Positions 1 to 8,953 of a stretch of DNA of 35,132 nucleotides are shown in pieces. How positions within the stretch are numbered: the first letter of the stretch is position 1; each line of letters starts with the position of its first letter. The translations under genes were made by a program, and so were the position numbers. Source of the DNA: Planctomycetota bacterium (GTDB lineage Bacteria > Planctomycetota > Planctomycetia > Pirellulales > UBA1268); the NCBI GenBank assembly GCA_018970605.1, contig JAGWWA010000016.1, forward strand, positions 1-35,132. Direction: 5' to 3'. Under the pieces are notes generated by a model. That model was not told where the DNA came from, did not search any database, and was given only the letters and a program-made list of their open reading frames with translations.

Positions 1-2
1 CG

Positions 3-104
3 GTCGAGGGAGACGACGCCGAGACTCCGGTCGCGAGCACGAAACACGCTCCGCCGAAGAAGAAGGCGACAGCGACCAAGAAACCCACGCGGCGGAAGAA
101 GTAG
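3..104 (+). CDS. C-terminal end of a protein that starts upstream of the window; Lys/Pro/Ala-rich basic tail (…STKHAPPKKKATATKKPTRRKK*)
   Basis: Open frame 3 from the window edge to TAG at 102-104; basic low-complexity tail. Not in the ORF track because there is no start codon in the window. Confidence 0.5.
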   Translation, partial: VEGDDAETPVASTKHAPPKKKATATKKPTRRKK

Positions 105-125
105 CTCAGGTTTTCAACCTGATAC
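101..125. repeat. Short palindromic motif GTAGCTCAGGTTTTCAACCTGATAC (stem TCAGGTT/AACCTGA)
   Basis: Perfect 7-bp stem with TTC loop at 106-122. Near-identical GTAGCACAGGTTTTCAACGTG occurs at 33735-33755. Confidence 0.6.
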
Positions 126-171
126 CGTTTCTGCATGAGCCTGAGGCGTTCCGGCGGCGGTGTCATTCCGC

Positions 172-270
172 CAGGAAGCCCCGAGCGGGAGCGGGGGGAT
201 CAGGCGTGGCGGCGGCGAGCGACGCGTGCCGATCCGCGGAGTCGTTCCCGTCGCTTCCGCTCCGGGCTTT
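172..270. repeat. Inverted pair of GC-rich dispersed repeat units (CAGGAAGCCCCGAGCGGGAGCGGGGGGATC … TCCCGTCGCTTCCGCTCCGGGCTTT)
   Basis: 172-206 and 246-270 are imperfect reverse complements. The same family occurs at 8780-8819, 8833-8870 and 8906-8945. Confidence 0.65.
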
Positions 271-360
271 GAGGGGTCCGTGGAAAAACCCGCGAGGATC
301 ACGCGGGAACCCTATGAGTCCTCCTGTGCTACGAGAAGACCCGAACGATGCGGCCACGTC

Positions 361-399
361 AGCGTGCCCCCATCGCGTACGCGATGGGGCTTCCTGAGG
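361..399 (-). repeat. 39-bp palindromic module containing the perfect 22-bp palindrome CCCCATCGCGTACGCGATGGGG
   Basis: Palindrome at 368-389. The reverse complement matches 33538-33576 at 36/39 positions. Confidence 0.75.
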
Positions 400-409
400 C
401 AGGCTGGGA

Positions 410-539
410 GGGGCTGCCCGTGCCCGGGAGCCGGCGTTGCTGACGAGCGCAGCCATGGATGGCGGAGCGAAGTCAGCATCGAGCGAGCGAAGGCTTGGAG
501 AGCCGTAGCGAGTGTCCGGCGATCGGCACGGGCAGCCCC
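410..539 (-). repeat. Copy A of a ~130-bp repeat with perfect 15-bp terminal inverted repeats (GGGGCTGCCCGTGCC / GGCACGGGCAGCCCC)
   Basis: Termini at 410-424 and 525-539 are exact reverse complements. Interior is related to 21527-21657 and 33595-33722. Confidence 0.8.
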
Positions 540-586
540 GAGCCTGGCGAACGCTTCCAGATTCAGTGCGACCCGCGTCAGCCCTC

Positions 587-1324
587 CTACCGGCCCGCCT
601 TCAGCCGCTCGACCTCGGCCTCGAGCTTCTTGATCCGCTCCTCCATCTCCTGAAACTTTTTCCTGGCCTGCTCCATCTTTTCGTGAGCCTCGGCCATCCG
701 CTTGCGGCCCTCTTCCATCATCGTCCGCATCCGCTGCTGCGCCTCTGTCGGCATCGCGGCCATCGGCGGCCGCGACCGCTCGCCATGGCCGGCCTCAGCG
801 GGCCGCGGTGACCACGGGTTGCCCATCCGGTGCCCGCTGTCGAGTTTCTGCTCGATTCGCTCGAGGCGACTGATGATCTCGCCCATCCGTCCCGTCGCGT
901 CGGCCCGCATCCGCTGCATGTGCTCCATGCGCATGTGGGACGGAGGTCCGCCGGGACCGCGGGAACCTGGGCCTCCCATGCCCGGGCCATGCGCGCCGGC
1001 ACCACGGTCGCCGCTCATGCCACGACGACCGCGACCACCCCACTCGGGCCGCTCGCCACTGTGGGCATGGTCAGCACGGGCCGTGCCGTGGTGTGCTTCG
1101 TCTTCATCTTCATCTTCATCTTCATCTTCGTCTTCCTCGTCGTCGTGCTTCTCGGCCTCGGCACCATCGTCAGCGACCAAGGCCACTACGCCCATCCACG
1201 ACGCGATGGCCCGCTGGAACGGCGTGGGGGCAACTTCGGTGGCGAGCACCGGCCCCATGCAGACCACCAGGAGGGAAAACACGACACACGCAATGAACGA
1301 AACGAGTCGAATGCCATGATTCAT
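587..1324 (-). CDS. Hypothetical exported or membrane-anchored protein with a poly-(Asp/Glu) tract and C-terminal charged coiled coil
   Basis: ORF 587..1357 with likely start MNHGIRLVSFIACVVFSLLVV (signal/TM) at 1324; DDEEDEDEDEDEDEDE; C-terminal EKMEQARKKFQEMEERIKKLEAEVERLKAG. Confidence 0.7.
   Translation of the reverse strand: MNHGIRLVSFIACVVFSLLVVCMGPVLATEVAPTPFQRAIASWMGVVALVADDGAEAEKHDDEEDEDEDEDEDEDEAHHGTARADHAHSGERPEWGGRGRRGMSGDRGAGAHGPGMGGPGSRGPGGPPSHMRMEHMQRMRADATGRMGEIISRLERIEQKLDSGHRMGNPWSPRPAEAGHGERSRPPMAAMPTEAQQRMRTMMEEGRKRMAEAHEKMEQARKKFQEMEERIKKLEAEVERLKAGR
1096..1137. repeat. Hexanucleotide simple-sequence repeat (CTTCRT)6 plus a diverged unit
   Basis: cttcgt-cttcat-cttcat-cttcat-cttcat-cttcgt-cttcct read directly; encodes the acidic DE tract on the minus strand. 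Confidence 0.85.
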
Positions 1325-1401
1325 GGAAAGTCCTCGAAAAAAGCGGAAAAGCCCCACGGCCTGCGGCGGGTTCGCGGCCGACAGTATTCTGCCGTTCCCC
1401 T

Positions 1402-2322
1402 ATGAACGCCCCACAGCCCGAAAAGTTTCGTGACCCGAGCCTCGTTGATTTTGGCAGCAATGCGGCGGGAGAAGGCCGCCGGCTGGAGCGGCTCGGTGGC
1501 ATGCTCGTGGACAGGCCGCTGCCGCAGACGGGTGACCGCCGCCGCCTTCCAAGCCTCTGGGAAGACGCGGCTGCGATCTACCGCGCCAGCCCGGGGACCA
1601 CAGGCAGTGACGGCCTTGCGGGGGGCACGTGGGAGTTCCCCGGCGCGATCCCCAAACCGTGGCATGTCGTGGTGCCGGTGGGCGAAGCGTCGCTCGCTCT
1701 CGAAGTCCACCCAGCCCCGTCCGGCCAGGTCGGCGTGTTCCTGGAACAGGTCGGACAGTGGCGGTGGCTCCACGACGCGACGCAGGCCGGCATGCCGATC
1801 CTGTCCCTCTTCGCTCACTCAGGCGCCGCAAGCCTCGCCGCCGCAGCCGGGGGCGCCGAGGTGGTGCACGTCGATGCCTCCCGACAGTCGGTGGCACTCG
1901 CCCGTCGCAACGCCGCGGCATCCGGCCTCGACCATCTGCCGATCTCGTGGATTTGCGAGGATGCGGCCACGTTCGTGGGCCGCTGCCTCCGCCGCGGCCG
2001 GAGGTTCGCCGGGGTCGTCCTCGATCCGCCGTCGTGGGGCCACGGTCCGAAGGGACAGCCTTTTTCCATCGACCGGCACCTCGTGGGCCTCGTCTCCGAC
2101 ATCGCCCGGCTTCTCGACCCGGCTGCACCAGGCCCCGTGCTCCTCACCTGCCACTCTCCCGGCTGGCATCCACCGCGTCTGCGGGAGACACTGATGCACT
2201 CGTTCACCGAGGCTGATCTTCCACCGGCCGGGCGAATCGAGTCTGGTCCGCTCGACCTCCGCGACGAGTCGGGTCGCACGCTCACCCTCGGTGGCTTCGC
2301 CCGCCGCCATCCAGCTCCATGA
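1402..2322 (+). CDS. Class I SAM-dependent methyltransferase, RlmI/RlmK-like (rRNA cytosine-C5 type)
   Basis: MPILSLFAHSGAASLAAAAGGAEVVHVDASRQSVALARRNAAASGL … VVLDPPSWG motif IV typical of the RlmI-like family. Confidence 0.75.
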   Translation: MNAPQPEKFRDPSLVDFGSNAAGEGRRLERLGGMLVDRPLPQTGDRRRLPSLWEDAAAIYRASPGTTGSDGLAGGTWEFPGAIPKPWHVVVPVGEASLALEVHPAPSGQVGVFLEQVGQWRWLHDATQAGMPILSLFAHSGAASLAAAAGGAEVVHVDASRQSVALARRNAAASGLDHLPISWICEDAATFVGRCLRRGRRFAGVVLDPPSWGHGPKGQPFSIDRHLVGLVSDIARLLDPAAPGPVLLTCHSPGWHPPRLRETLMHSFTEADLPPAGRIESGPLDLRDESGRTLTLGGFARRHPAP

Positions 2323-3167
2323 ATGCCGCCGAAACCATCACCAGCCCCGCCAACCCGCGGATCAAACAGGCGGCGGCCCTTCGCGACGCCGACTCGCGCC
2401 GCACGACGGGCCTCACGCTCGTGGACGGCCGTCGGGAACTTGCGCGAGCGGCGGCGGCGGGCATGGAGATCGTCGAAGTGTTCGCCGATACCGGCCGGCT
2501 GCACGACCCGGCGACGGTGGAGTTCGGCACGACGCTCGCCGACTGGATTGCGACGCTGGCCGTGAAGGGCACGCGGATTGCGGCCGTGTCGGAAAAAGCC
2601 TTCGAGCGGGTTGCGTTCGGCGGACGCAACGAGGGCGTCGTGGGCGTGGTGCGATTCGGATCCCGACCGCTCGCCACCGTGAGCATGGCCGCCGACCGGC
2701 CCGTGTTCGTGATCGAAGGGGTCGAAAAACCCGGCAACCTCGGCGCGATCCTCCGCACGGCCGACGCCGCCGGCTTGGGGGGCGTGATCGTCTGCGACGC
2801 CCGGACCGACGTCGCCAATCCGGCAGTGATCCGCGCGAGCCTTGGTACGGTGTTTTCGATGCCGCTGGCCACCGCGTCGGCGGCGGAAGCGATCGACTGG
2901 TGCCGTCGCGAGGGCCGCCGGGTGGTCGCGGCCACGCCCGAGGGCACGCGGCTCTGGCACGAGGCCGATCTCCGCGGCGCGGCGGCGATCGTGCTCGGCA
3001 GCGAGGCCCACGGGCTCTCCGATTCGTGGTCGGCGGCGCAGGCGAGCGGCACAATCCACATGGAGAGCGTGCGGCTGCCGATGCACGGGATCGCCGACAG
3101 CCTCAACCTCTCGGTGACAGCGGCCGTGCTTGCCTACGAGGCGGTCCGCCAGCGGGAGTCGCGGTGA
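2319..3167 (+). CDS. TrmH/SpoU-family RNA 2'-O-methyltransferase
   Basis: FVIEGVEKPGNLGAILRTADAAGLGGVIVCD … IVLGSEAHGLSDSW … IHMESVRLPMHGIADSLNLSVTAAVLAYEAVRQR (SPOUT motifs). ATGA overlap with upstream gene. Confidence 0.9.
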   Translation: MNAAETITSPANPRIKQAAALRDADSRRTTGLTLVDGRRELARAAAAGMEIVEVFADTGRLHDPATVEFGTTLADWIATLAVKGTRIAAVSEKAFERVAFGGRNEGVVGVVRFGSRPLATVSMAADRPVFVIEGVEKPGNLGAILRTADAAGLGGVIVCDARTDVANPAVIRASLGTVFSMPLATASAAEAIDWCRREGRRVVAATPEGTRLWHEADLRGAAAIVLGSEAHGLSDSWSAAQASGTIHMESVRLPMHGIADSLNLSVTAAVLAYEAVRQRESR

Positions 3168-4372
3168 TGACCGGCGACGACCGCTTCACCGATCTCACCC
3201 GCACCGCCGAGTCGTCCGGCAGTGACGCCATGCTCGACGCGCTCGCCGCGTCGCTCGCCGCGCGGAAGCGCTGGCACGCGCTGTTCGATGCCCGGATCAT
3301 CCAGGCGCGGGTCGCCATCGGTCTGCCACCGGTCGGCACTCCGGGTGACGTGCCCATGCACCTCCGCGACGCCTTCGACGCGCGGTCGCTGGCCGCCTGC
3401 CGCGAGGCGGGCTGGCCGCTGCTGGAGGAGGGGCAGATCGCGGCCGGCTGGATGTATCTCCGCGCGGCGGCCGAGCCCGCCGAGGTGGCGGCACGGCTGG
3501 CGATCCTCGCACGACCGCGGCTGGCGACGGCCCACACCGACGAGGAGGCCGACCGGGTGCTCCAGGAGACGCTCGGCGTCGTCCTCTGGGACGCAGCCGA
3601 CCCGGCTCTCGGCATCGAGATCGTGCTGGCGACGCAGGGCACGTGCAACGCGATCACGACCTACGAACAGGCGGTGTCACGGTTGCCGGCCGCGCGGCAA
3701 CGGCCCGCCGCGGCCGCGCTCGTGGCTCACCTCCACCGCGAACTGGTGGCAACTCTCCTTCGCGACCTTGAGGTGCGGGGCATCCCCACGCCACGCCCCA
3801 CGACGATTCCCGCGCTGCTCGATGCCCTCGGCGCTGACGAGATCGGCCTGCACGTGGACATCTCGCACCTGCAGTCGGTGCTGAGGATCGCACGGCTCTG
3901 TGCCGACGAGCCGACGATCCGCCACGCGTGGGAACTCGCCACCTACGCCTGTCGGCTGCCGGCCGACCTCGTCTATCCCGGTGAGCCGCCCTTCGAGCAG
4001 GTGGGCGAGGCGTCGCGGCTCTTCTACGGCAGCCAGATCGGAATCGACGTCGACCGTGCGGTTCGCTTTTTCCGCACGGCGGCAGTGACGGCCGAATCCG
4101 AGGCAGGCTCGCTCCCGCACGACATTCTCGTGCTCCTGCTCGCCCGGCTGGGCCGACCCGCGGAAGCCTTGCATGCAGCCATCTCGCGACCACGCGACGA
4201 CCGTGGCATGCCGAGTCCGCTGCAGGCCGCAGCGGCGCTCCCCTCGCTCGTCGATCTTGCCGCAGCGTCGGGGGAGTGGGAACTCCTTCGCCGCGCGTGC
4301 CGCGACCGTGACGATGAAATCACGTTCGCGGCCACGCTCGTGGCGGAACGTCAGAAGATCCAGGGAAACTGA
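3167..4372 (+). CDS. Conserved hypothetical protein
   Basis: ATG at 3167 overlaps the TGA of the trmH-like gene (TGATG); frame open to 4372 with high-GC third positions. The ORF-track upstream extension from 2291 overlaps trmH and is rejected. Confidence 0.7.
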   Translation: MTGDDRFTDLTRTAESSGSDAMLDALAASLAARKRWHALFDARIIQARVAIGLPPVGTPGDVPMHLRDAFDARSLAACREAGWPLLEEGQIAAGWMYLRAAAEPAEVAARLAILARPRLATAHTDEEADRVLQETLGVVLWDAADPALGIEIVLATQGTCNAITTYEQAVSRLPAARQRPAAAALVAHLHRELVATLLRDLEVRGIPTPRPTTIPALLDALGADEIGLHVDISHLQSVLRIARLCADEPTIRHAWELATYACRLPADLVYPGEPPFEQVGEASRLFYGSQIGIDVDRAVRFFRTAAVTAESEAGSLPHDILVLLLARLGRPAEALHAAISRPRDDRGMPSPLQAAAALPSLVDLAAASGEWELLRRACRDRDDEITFAATLVAERQKIQGN

Positions 4373-4713
4373 GGCCCGCAGGGATTGCAGGTTCCGCACG
4401 GGGCCGAACGGTAGCCGACATCCTGACCGCTCTGAAAACCCCGGCCCGGCGGCAGCTGCCAGGGCGCCAGCTTCTCCGGCATCTGGCGGGTGCCGTTGCA
4501 TCCCTTCCACCGCGCACAGGCGTCGCACGGATCGGGCGCCCAGCACTCCTCGTGCTTCGCTCCGCAATACCGCGGTCCGCACCCGGTGTCGCCATACGGC
4601 GTTTCATCGCCCGCGGCCGTCTTCTTGCAGTGGCTGCACTTCCCGCACGGCTCACCGGCATGGGTGACGGAGAGCAACGACACGATCACGAACCCATAGA
4701 TGATGCGAATCAT
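4351..4713 (-). CDS. Small secreted cysteine-rich protein
   Basis: MIRIIYGFVIVSLLSVTHAGEPCGKCSHCKK… signal peptide followed by ~100 residues with 12 Cys in CxxC-type spacing. Confidence 0.65.
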   Translation of the reverse strand: MIRIIYGFVIVSLLSVTHAGEPCGKCSHCKKTAAGDETPYGDTGCGPRYCGAKHEECWAPDPCDACARWKGCNGTRQMPEKLAPWQLPPGRGFQSGQDVGYRSAPCGTCNPCGPQFPWIF

Positions 4714-4838
4714 GCCAGATGTATCGGTCGCAGTGATCCCATCGGCCACGGCCGTGCACACGACCGCGTACGGTCACGCGCAGCTTGCCCCGCTTGCCAC
4801 CTCGTCGCCCATGTGCCGGACGGGGTTGGCCGCCTTGC

Positions 4839-6305
4839 CTATGCTCCGGCCCGGATCCGCTCGAAGAGCCGCACGTACTCGCGACCGCTCGCCTGCCACG
4901 ACCAGTCCTGCCGCATCGCGTGGCCGACGAGTCTCCTCCAGGCCGGCTTGTCGTCATACGCGACCAGCGCCCGGCCGAGCGCGTGCTCGAGACCGGCTGC
5001 ATCGAAGCCCTGAAACACAAACCCTGTCGCCGAGCCGGCGCGGATCGTCTCCGGCGTCGCATCGACCACCGTGTCGATGAGTCCGCCCGTCGCACGGACG
5101 ACCGGAATCGAGCCGTACCGCTGGGCATAGAGCTGCGTGAGGCCGCAGGGTTCGAAGCGGCTGGGCACGAGCGTGATGTCGGCCGCGGCCTGCACGAGAT
5201 GGGCGAGCCCCTCGTCGAAGCCGATCACCACGTCGATGGTGCCGGGGTAGGCGGCGGCCACTCGCCTCAGCGACTGCTCTTCCGCCTCACCCCCCGTGCC
5301 GAGGATCATGAAGTGCACGCGGCCCGTACCGGCCAGCTTCGTGATCGCATCGAGGATCAGCGTGATGCCCTTCTGCTCCACGAGTCGGCCCACGAACGCG
5401 ACCAGGGGGCGGGCGTCGGGGGCAGCGTGGCCCAGTCTGGCTGCCAGCGCCACGCGTGCGGCGTATTTGCCGTCCTCGACGTCGTTCTCGCCGAAGGCCC
5501 GCGGCAGGTGCGGATCGCACGCCGGATTCCAGAGCGAGGTATCGATCCCGTTGACGATCCCAACGAGCGAGTCGCGGCGCGAGGCGAGCAGCCCCTCGAG
5601 CCCGCAGCCGCCCGGCGTCGCCTGGATCTCCCGCGCGTAGGTCGGGCTCACGGTGCTCACCGCATCGGCGAACACGATGCCCGTCTTCAGGAGGTTGAGC
5701 TGTCCGTAAAACTCCATCTCCCGCCAGGTGAAGTGGCTCCAGTCGATGCCGGTCAGCAGCATGTCCCAGTGCCAGAACGTCCCCTGGTACGCCATGTTGT
5801 GGATCGTCATCACGGTGCGGGCGTTGGCAACCGCAGGGTTCGAGGCATACAGCAGCCGACGGTAGGCGGGCACGAGGCCCGTCTGCCAGTCGTGGCAGTG
5901 GAGAATGTCCCACGGTCCGCCGAGCCGGCAGGCGAGTTCCACAGTGGCCCGTGAAAAGAAGATGAACCGCTCGGCGTTGTCGGGGTAGTCGCCGGCTCCG
6001 CCATAGAGCGTGGGCCGGTCGAACAGGTCGTCGTTGGCGATCAGGTAGGCGTCGGCCCGCTGCCCCTCGCGGCGGCACCGCAGGATGCGTGCACGCCGCG
6101 AACCCGTGCCGATCGGCACGTCGAACTCGATCCCGGCCGGCTCGATCGGCAGGCCCTTGCCGAGGGCCTCGGCGTAGGCGGGAACCACGAGCGTCACCTC
6201 GCAGCCGAGGCCCGCGAGCGCCTCGGGCAGGGCACCGGCCACATCGGCCAGCCCGCCGGTCTTCGCGAAGGGCACGGCCTCGCTGGCAATCTCGAGCACA
6301 CGCAT
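4839..6305 (-). CDS. glgA: Glycogen (starch) synthase, GT5 family
   Basis: [31 protein letters not shown]-terminus, [60 protein letters not shown]. Confidence 0.95.
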   Translation of the reverse strand: MRVLEIASEAVPFAKTGGLADVAGALPEALAGLGCEVTLVVPAYAEALGKGLPIEPAGIEFDVPIGTGSRRARILRCRREGQRADAYLIANDDLFDRPTLYGGAGDYPDNAERFIFFSRATVELACRLGGPWDILHCHDWQTGLVPAYRRLLYASNPAVANARTVMTIHNMAYQGTFWHWDMLLTGIDWSHFTWREMEFYGQLNLLKTGIVFADAVSTVSPTYAREIQATPGGCGLEGLLASRRDSLVGIVNGIDTSLWNPACDPHLPRAFGENDVEDGKYAARVALAARLGHAAPDARPLVAFVGRLVEQKGITLILDAITKLAGTGRVHFMILGTGGEAEEQSLRRVAAAYPGTIDVVIGFDEGLAHLVQAAADITLVPSRFEPCGLTQLYAQRYGSIPVVRATGGLIDTVVDATPETIRAGSATGFVFQGFDAAGLEHALGRALVAYDDKPAWRRLVGHAMRQDWSWQASGREYVRLFERIRAGA

Positions 6306-6426
6306 GCGTCACGGTCCGGGCGGGAAGCGGAGGATGGCCAGTCCACCGGCACTGCTACTATAGGTCACGGTGGCGCGGCCCTCGCGCTTTCCCAATCCCT
6401 ACAACCGGACCTTGCTCCCTCCCTGC

Positions 6427-7077
6427 ATGAGCCCGCTCGTCAATCCCGCCGCGATGTTCAAGCTCCGGCTCCGCTGCCCGCGTCGGGAGTTGCTCTGGCC
6501 ACCGACAGCATGGGGGCTCGACGACGCCTGCCGGCTGCCGTCGTTCGCCGACGTGACAGGGGTGCCAGACGTTCTCGACCTCTGGGCGGCCTGGAACTCC
6601 GACGGCCTCGCCGTGCGGGCCGTGGCGCGGGGCGTGGGCACGTCGCGATGGTGCCACACCACGCGGCCCGAGGACAGTGACGGGCTGCATCTCTGGATCG
6701 CCACGCGGCCGACCGGCGACAGCCACCGCGCCGGCCGTTTCTGCCGCCGGCTCGCGCTCTTGCCCACGGGAGGCGGCAAGCTCGCGGACAAGCCGGCCGC
6801 CGTGGCGGCGACGATTCCGCGAACGAGCGAAGTGCCGGCCGAACTGCCAGCCGGTGCGATCTCGCTCGAATCCACGCCCACGGCCGACGGCTGGCGGATC
6901 GACGCCTTGATCACCGCGGCGGCCCTCCCCGGCTGGGATCCAGCGGAGGTCTCGACGCTCGGCTTCTTCGCCGCGCTCGTCGATCGCCGGCTCGGCAAGG
7001 TCCCGTGCTTCGCTCCGCCGGAGTATCCCTGGGACGGCGACCCCACGACGTGGGCTGAGCTCGATCTCACCGCGTGA
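6427..7077 (+). CDS. Hypothetical protein (conserved-looking)
   Basis: ORF 6370..7077; MSPLVNPAAMFKLRLRCPRRELLWPPTAWGLDDACRLPSFADVTGV… Start codon uncertain. Confidence 0.6.
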   Translation: MSPLVNPAAMFKLRLRCPRRELLWPPTAWGLDDACRLPSFADVTGVPDVLDLWAAWNSDGLAVRAVARGVGTSRWCHTTRPEDSDGLHLWIATRPTGDSHRAGRFCRRLALLPTGGGKLADKPAAVAATIPRTSEVPAELPAGAISLESTPTADGWRIDALITAAALPGWDPAEVSTLGFFAALVDRRLGKVPCFAPPEYPWDGDPTTWAELDLTA

Positions 7078-7258
7078 ACGAGCCTCTCCGGCGTTGCGGA
7101 ACACCGCATCGAACGCCGTCCAGCGGCATCCCGTTCGGCTCTGGCGCGCGTCGCGCGCCGGATGCTTGAGGAGGGGTGCGCCCCTTGCTACGGTGGGTTG
7201 CGCCTCCACCCGGGGTCGTTCCACGACACCGGCGGGGAGGGCCTCGAGGAGCGGAACG

Positions 7259-8707
7259 ATGTCTCGCGATGATTCACGACTGGCGTCGGTGTTGGGCGAA
7301 CTCGCGGACCTGGGCCGGCGAATCTCGGAGCGGGCCGCCGAGTTGGCCGGCCTCATGGGCGAGGGCGGCGGCCCGGTTCCTCCGGAACTCGCCGACCGCT
7401 TGGCCGACGTCAGGACATCCACGGCCGATCTCGCCGCCGCTGCGGCGGTCGTGACCGCAGCAACCGGGCCCGCCGACCACCAGCCGCCTGTCCAGCCCGA
7501 CGCACCACGAAAAAAAAGCAAGGCTCCGCGGGCGACTCAGGTGGCCCGGCAGAAGCCAGTCGCCGAGCGGCCGAAGCGCACGCAGCCACGAGCGCCTGGC
7601 GCGGTCGCGGCGACGCGGCTTTCCGCCGCTCTGGACGGCAGACATCGGCTCCGGCCGTTCATGCCTGCCCTGGCAAGCGCGGCGGTGAACGTCGTGGCGA
7701 TCCTCGGGCTGGCGCTGATCTTCGTCGCTGCGGAAGCCAAACCAAAACGACCCGTCCTCACACTCGGCGCCACCGAGGAGAGTTTCGTCGATGAACTGAC
7801 CCCGGTGGAATTTGAAGCCAGCGCTGAAGCGCCGGCGGGAGTTGAGCAGGCTGCAGACCAGCTCCCCGAACTTGACGTCCTTGCCGCCGATGCCGTCGCG
7901 ATCGACGACGTGGCCCCTGATGCAGCGGCCTTTGCCGACGCCCCCACGGCGGTCATGCCCGTATCGTTCGATTCGGCGGACGCGCTGGCGGCCCTTGGCG
8001 GCACCGGTGGAGATTCGTCAGGATCGGGCGGCGGAGGCGGAGGGGCAGGCGGGGGTCAACCGGCAGGTGCTTCCTTCTTCGGCCGGACGGGACAGGGGCA
8101 GACGGTCTGCTTCATCTGCGACAACTCCAACAGCTACCGGGACGGTGGCTTCCATGCGGTTCTGGACGAGGTGGCCCGGGCGGTCGATTCGCTCCGGCCC
8201 GAGCAATCCTTCTTCGTGGTCTTCTTCAGCGACGCGGCGTACCCGATGTTTCATCCCGAGCGGATGGACGCGCTTCAGTCGGCGTCCCCAGACAACAAGC
8301 GGCGGCTCCGGACCTGGCTGGCGTCGGTGCAGATGTGTGGCGGAGGCCAGGGGATCGACGAGGCCGTGAGGATCGCCGGGAAGCTCGACGCCGATGTCGT
8401 GTATTTCCTGTCCGACGGCGAGCATGCCGCGAGCGTCGTCGACCGGGTCACCCGCGCCGATTTTGGCGGCGCGGTGGTTCACACCTTCGGCATGCAGCAG
8501 GGGGTATGGGACCGGCGAACGGGGCAGGTCGATCCTGAAAAACTGCGCCGGCAGCAGGACTTTGACCGCAATCTCATCGCCATTGCCACGGCCCACGGCG
8601 GCACCTTCACACCCGTGACGGTGCCGCCGCAGGCCGCGGCACTCGAGCGACTCCGGCCGATTCAGAGAAACCGCACCCCGGGGCCGGTCTGGGGCGTGAA
8701 GTTGTGA
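7259..8707 (+). CDS. Membrane-anchored von Willebrand factor A (vWA)-like protein
   Basis: Single TM AAVNVVAILGLALIFVAA, Gly-rich linker GGDSSGSGGGGGGAGGG, then vWA-like fold with MIDAS-type DNSNS and VVYFLSDGEH. Confidence 0.75.
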   Translation: MSRDDSRLASVLGELADLGRRISERAAELAGLMGEGGGPVPPELADRLADVRTSTADLAAAAAVVTAATGPADHQPPVQPDAPRKKSKAPRATQVARQKPVAERPKRTQPRAPGAVAATRLSAALDGRHRLRPFMPALASAAVNVVAILGLALIFVAAEAKPKRPVLTLGATEESFVDELTPVEFEASAEAPAGVEQAADQLPELDVLAADAVAIDDVAPDAAAFADAPTAVMPVSFDSADALAALGGTGGDSSGSGGGGGGAGGGQPAGASFFGRTGQGQTVCFICDNSNSYRDGGFHAVLDEVARAVDSLRPEQSFFVVFFSDAAYPMFHPERMDALQSASPDNKRRLRTWLASVQMCGGGQGIDEAVRIAGKLDADVVYFLSDGEHAASVVDRVTRADFGGAVVHTFGMQQGVWDRRTGQVDPEKLRRQQDFDRNLIAIATAHGGTFTPVTVPPQAAALERLRPIQRNRTPGPVWGVKL

Positions 8708-8779
8708 TGCCCGTCAGAGGCCGCTGCGACGACCACAGCGCGGTGGCGAAGACAACCGTCGGATTGTGATTCCGACCAG

Positions 8780-8945
8780 CATCCCCTCGCTCCCGCTCGG
8801 GGCTTTCTGCAAACCGGACAACGCGGTCACGCCGCCAGGAAGCCCGGAGCGCCAGCGACGGGATCACGCGTCGCGGACGAGCCGACCACAGCGTGCCACA
8901 ACGCCCATCCCCTCGCTCCCGCTCGGGGCTTTCTGCAAACCGGAC
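8780..8945. repeat. Repeat cluster: two exact direct 40-bp copies (CATCCCCTCGCTCCCGCTCGGGGCTTTCTGCAAACCGGAC) flanking an inverted related unit
   Basis: 8780-8819 and 8906-8945 identical over 40 bp; 8833-8870 (CGCCAGGAAGCCCGGAGCGCCAGCGACGGGATCACGCG) is the inverted diverged unit. Confidence 0.85.
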
Positions 8946-8953
8946 CCGAGCCC

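Noticed and set aside
7171-7186. GGGGTGCGCCCC hairpin as terminator or riboswitch upstream of the vWA-like gene
   Set aside because: Short stem, no U-tract and no recognisable aptamer; expected by chance in DNA this GC-rich.
8780-8945. Possible CRISPR (direct repeats with spacer)
   Set aside because: Only two direct copies, an 86-bp interval containing an inverted related unit, and no cas genes.
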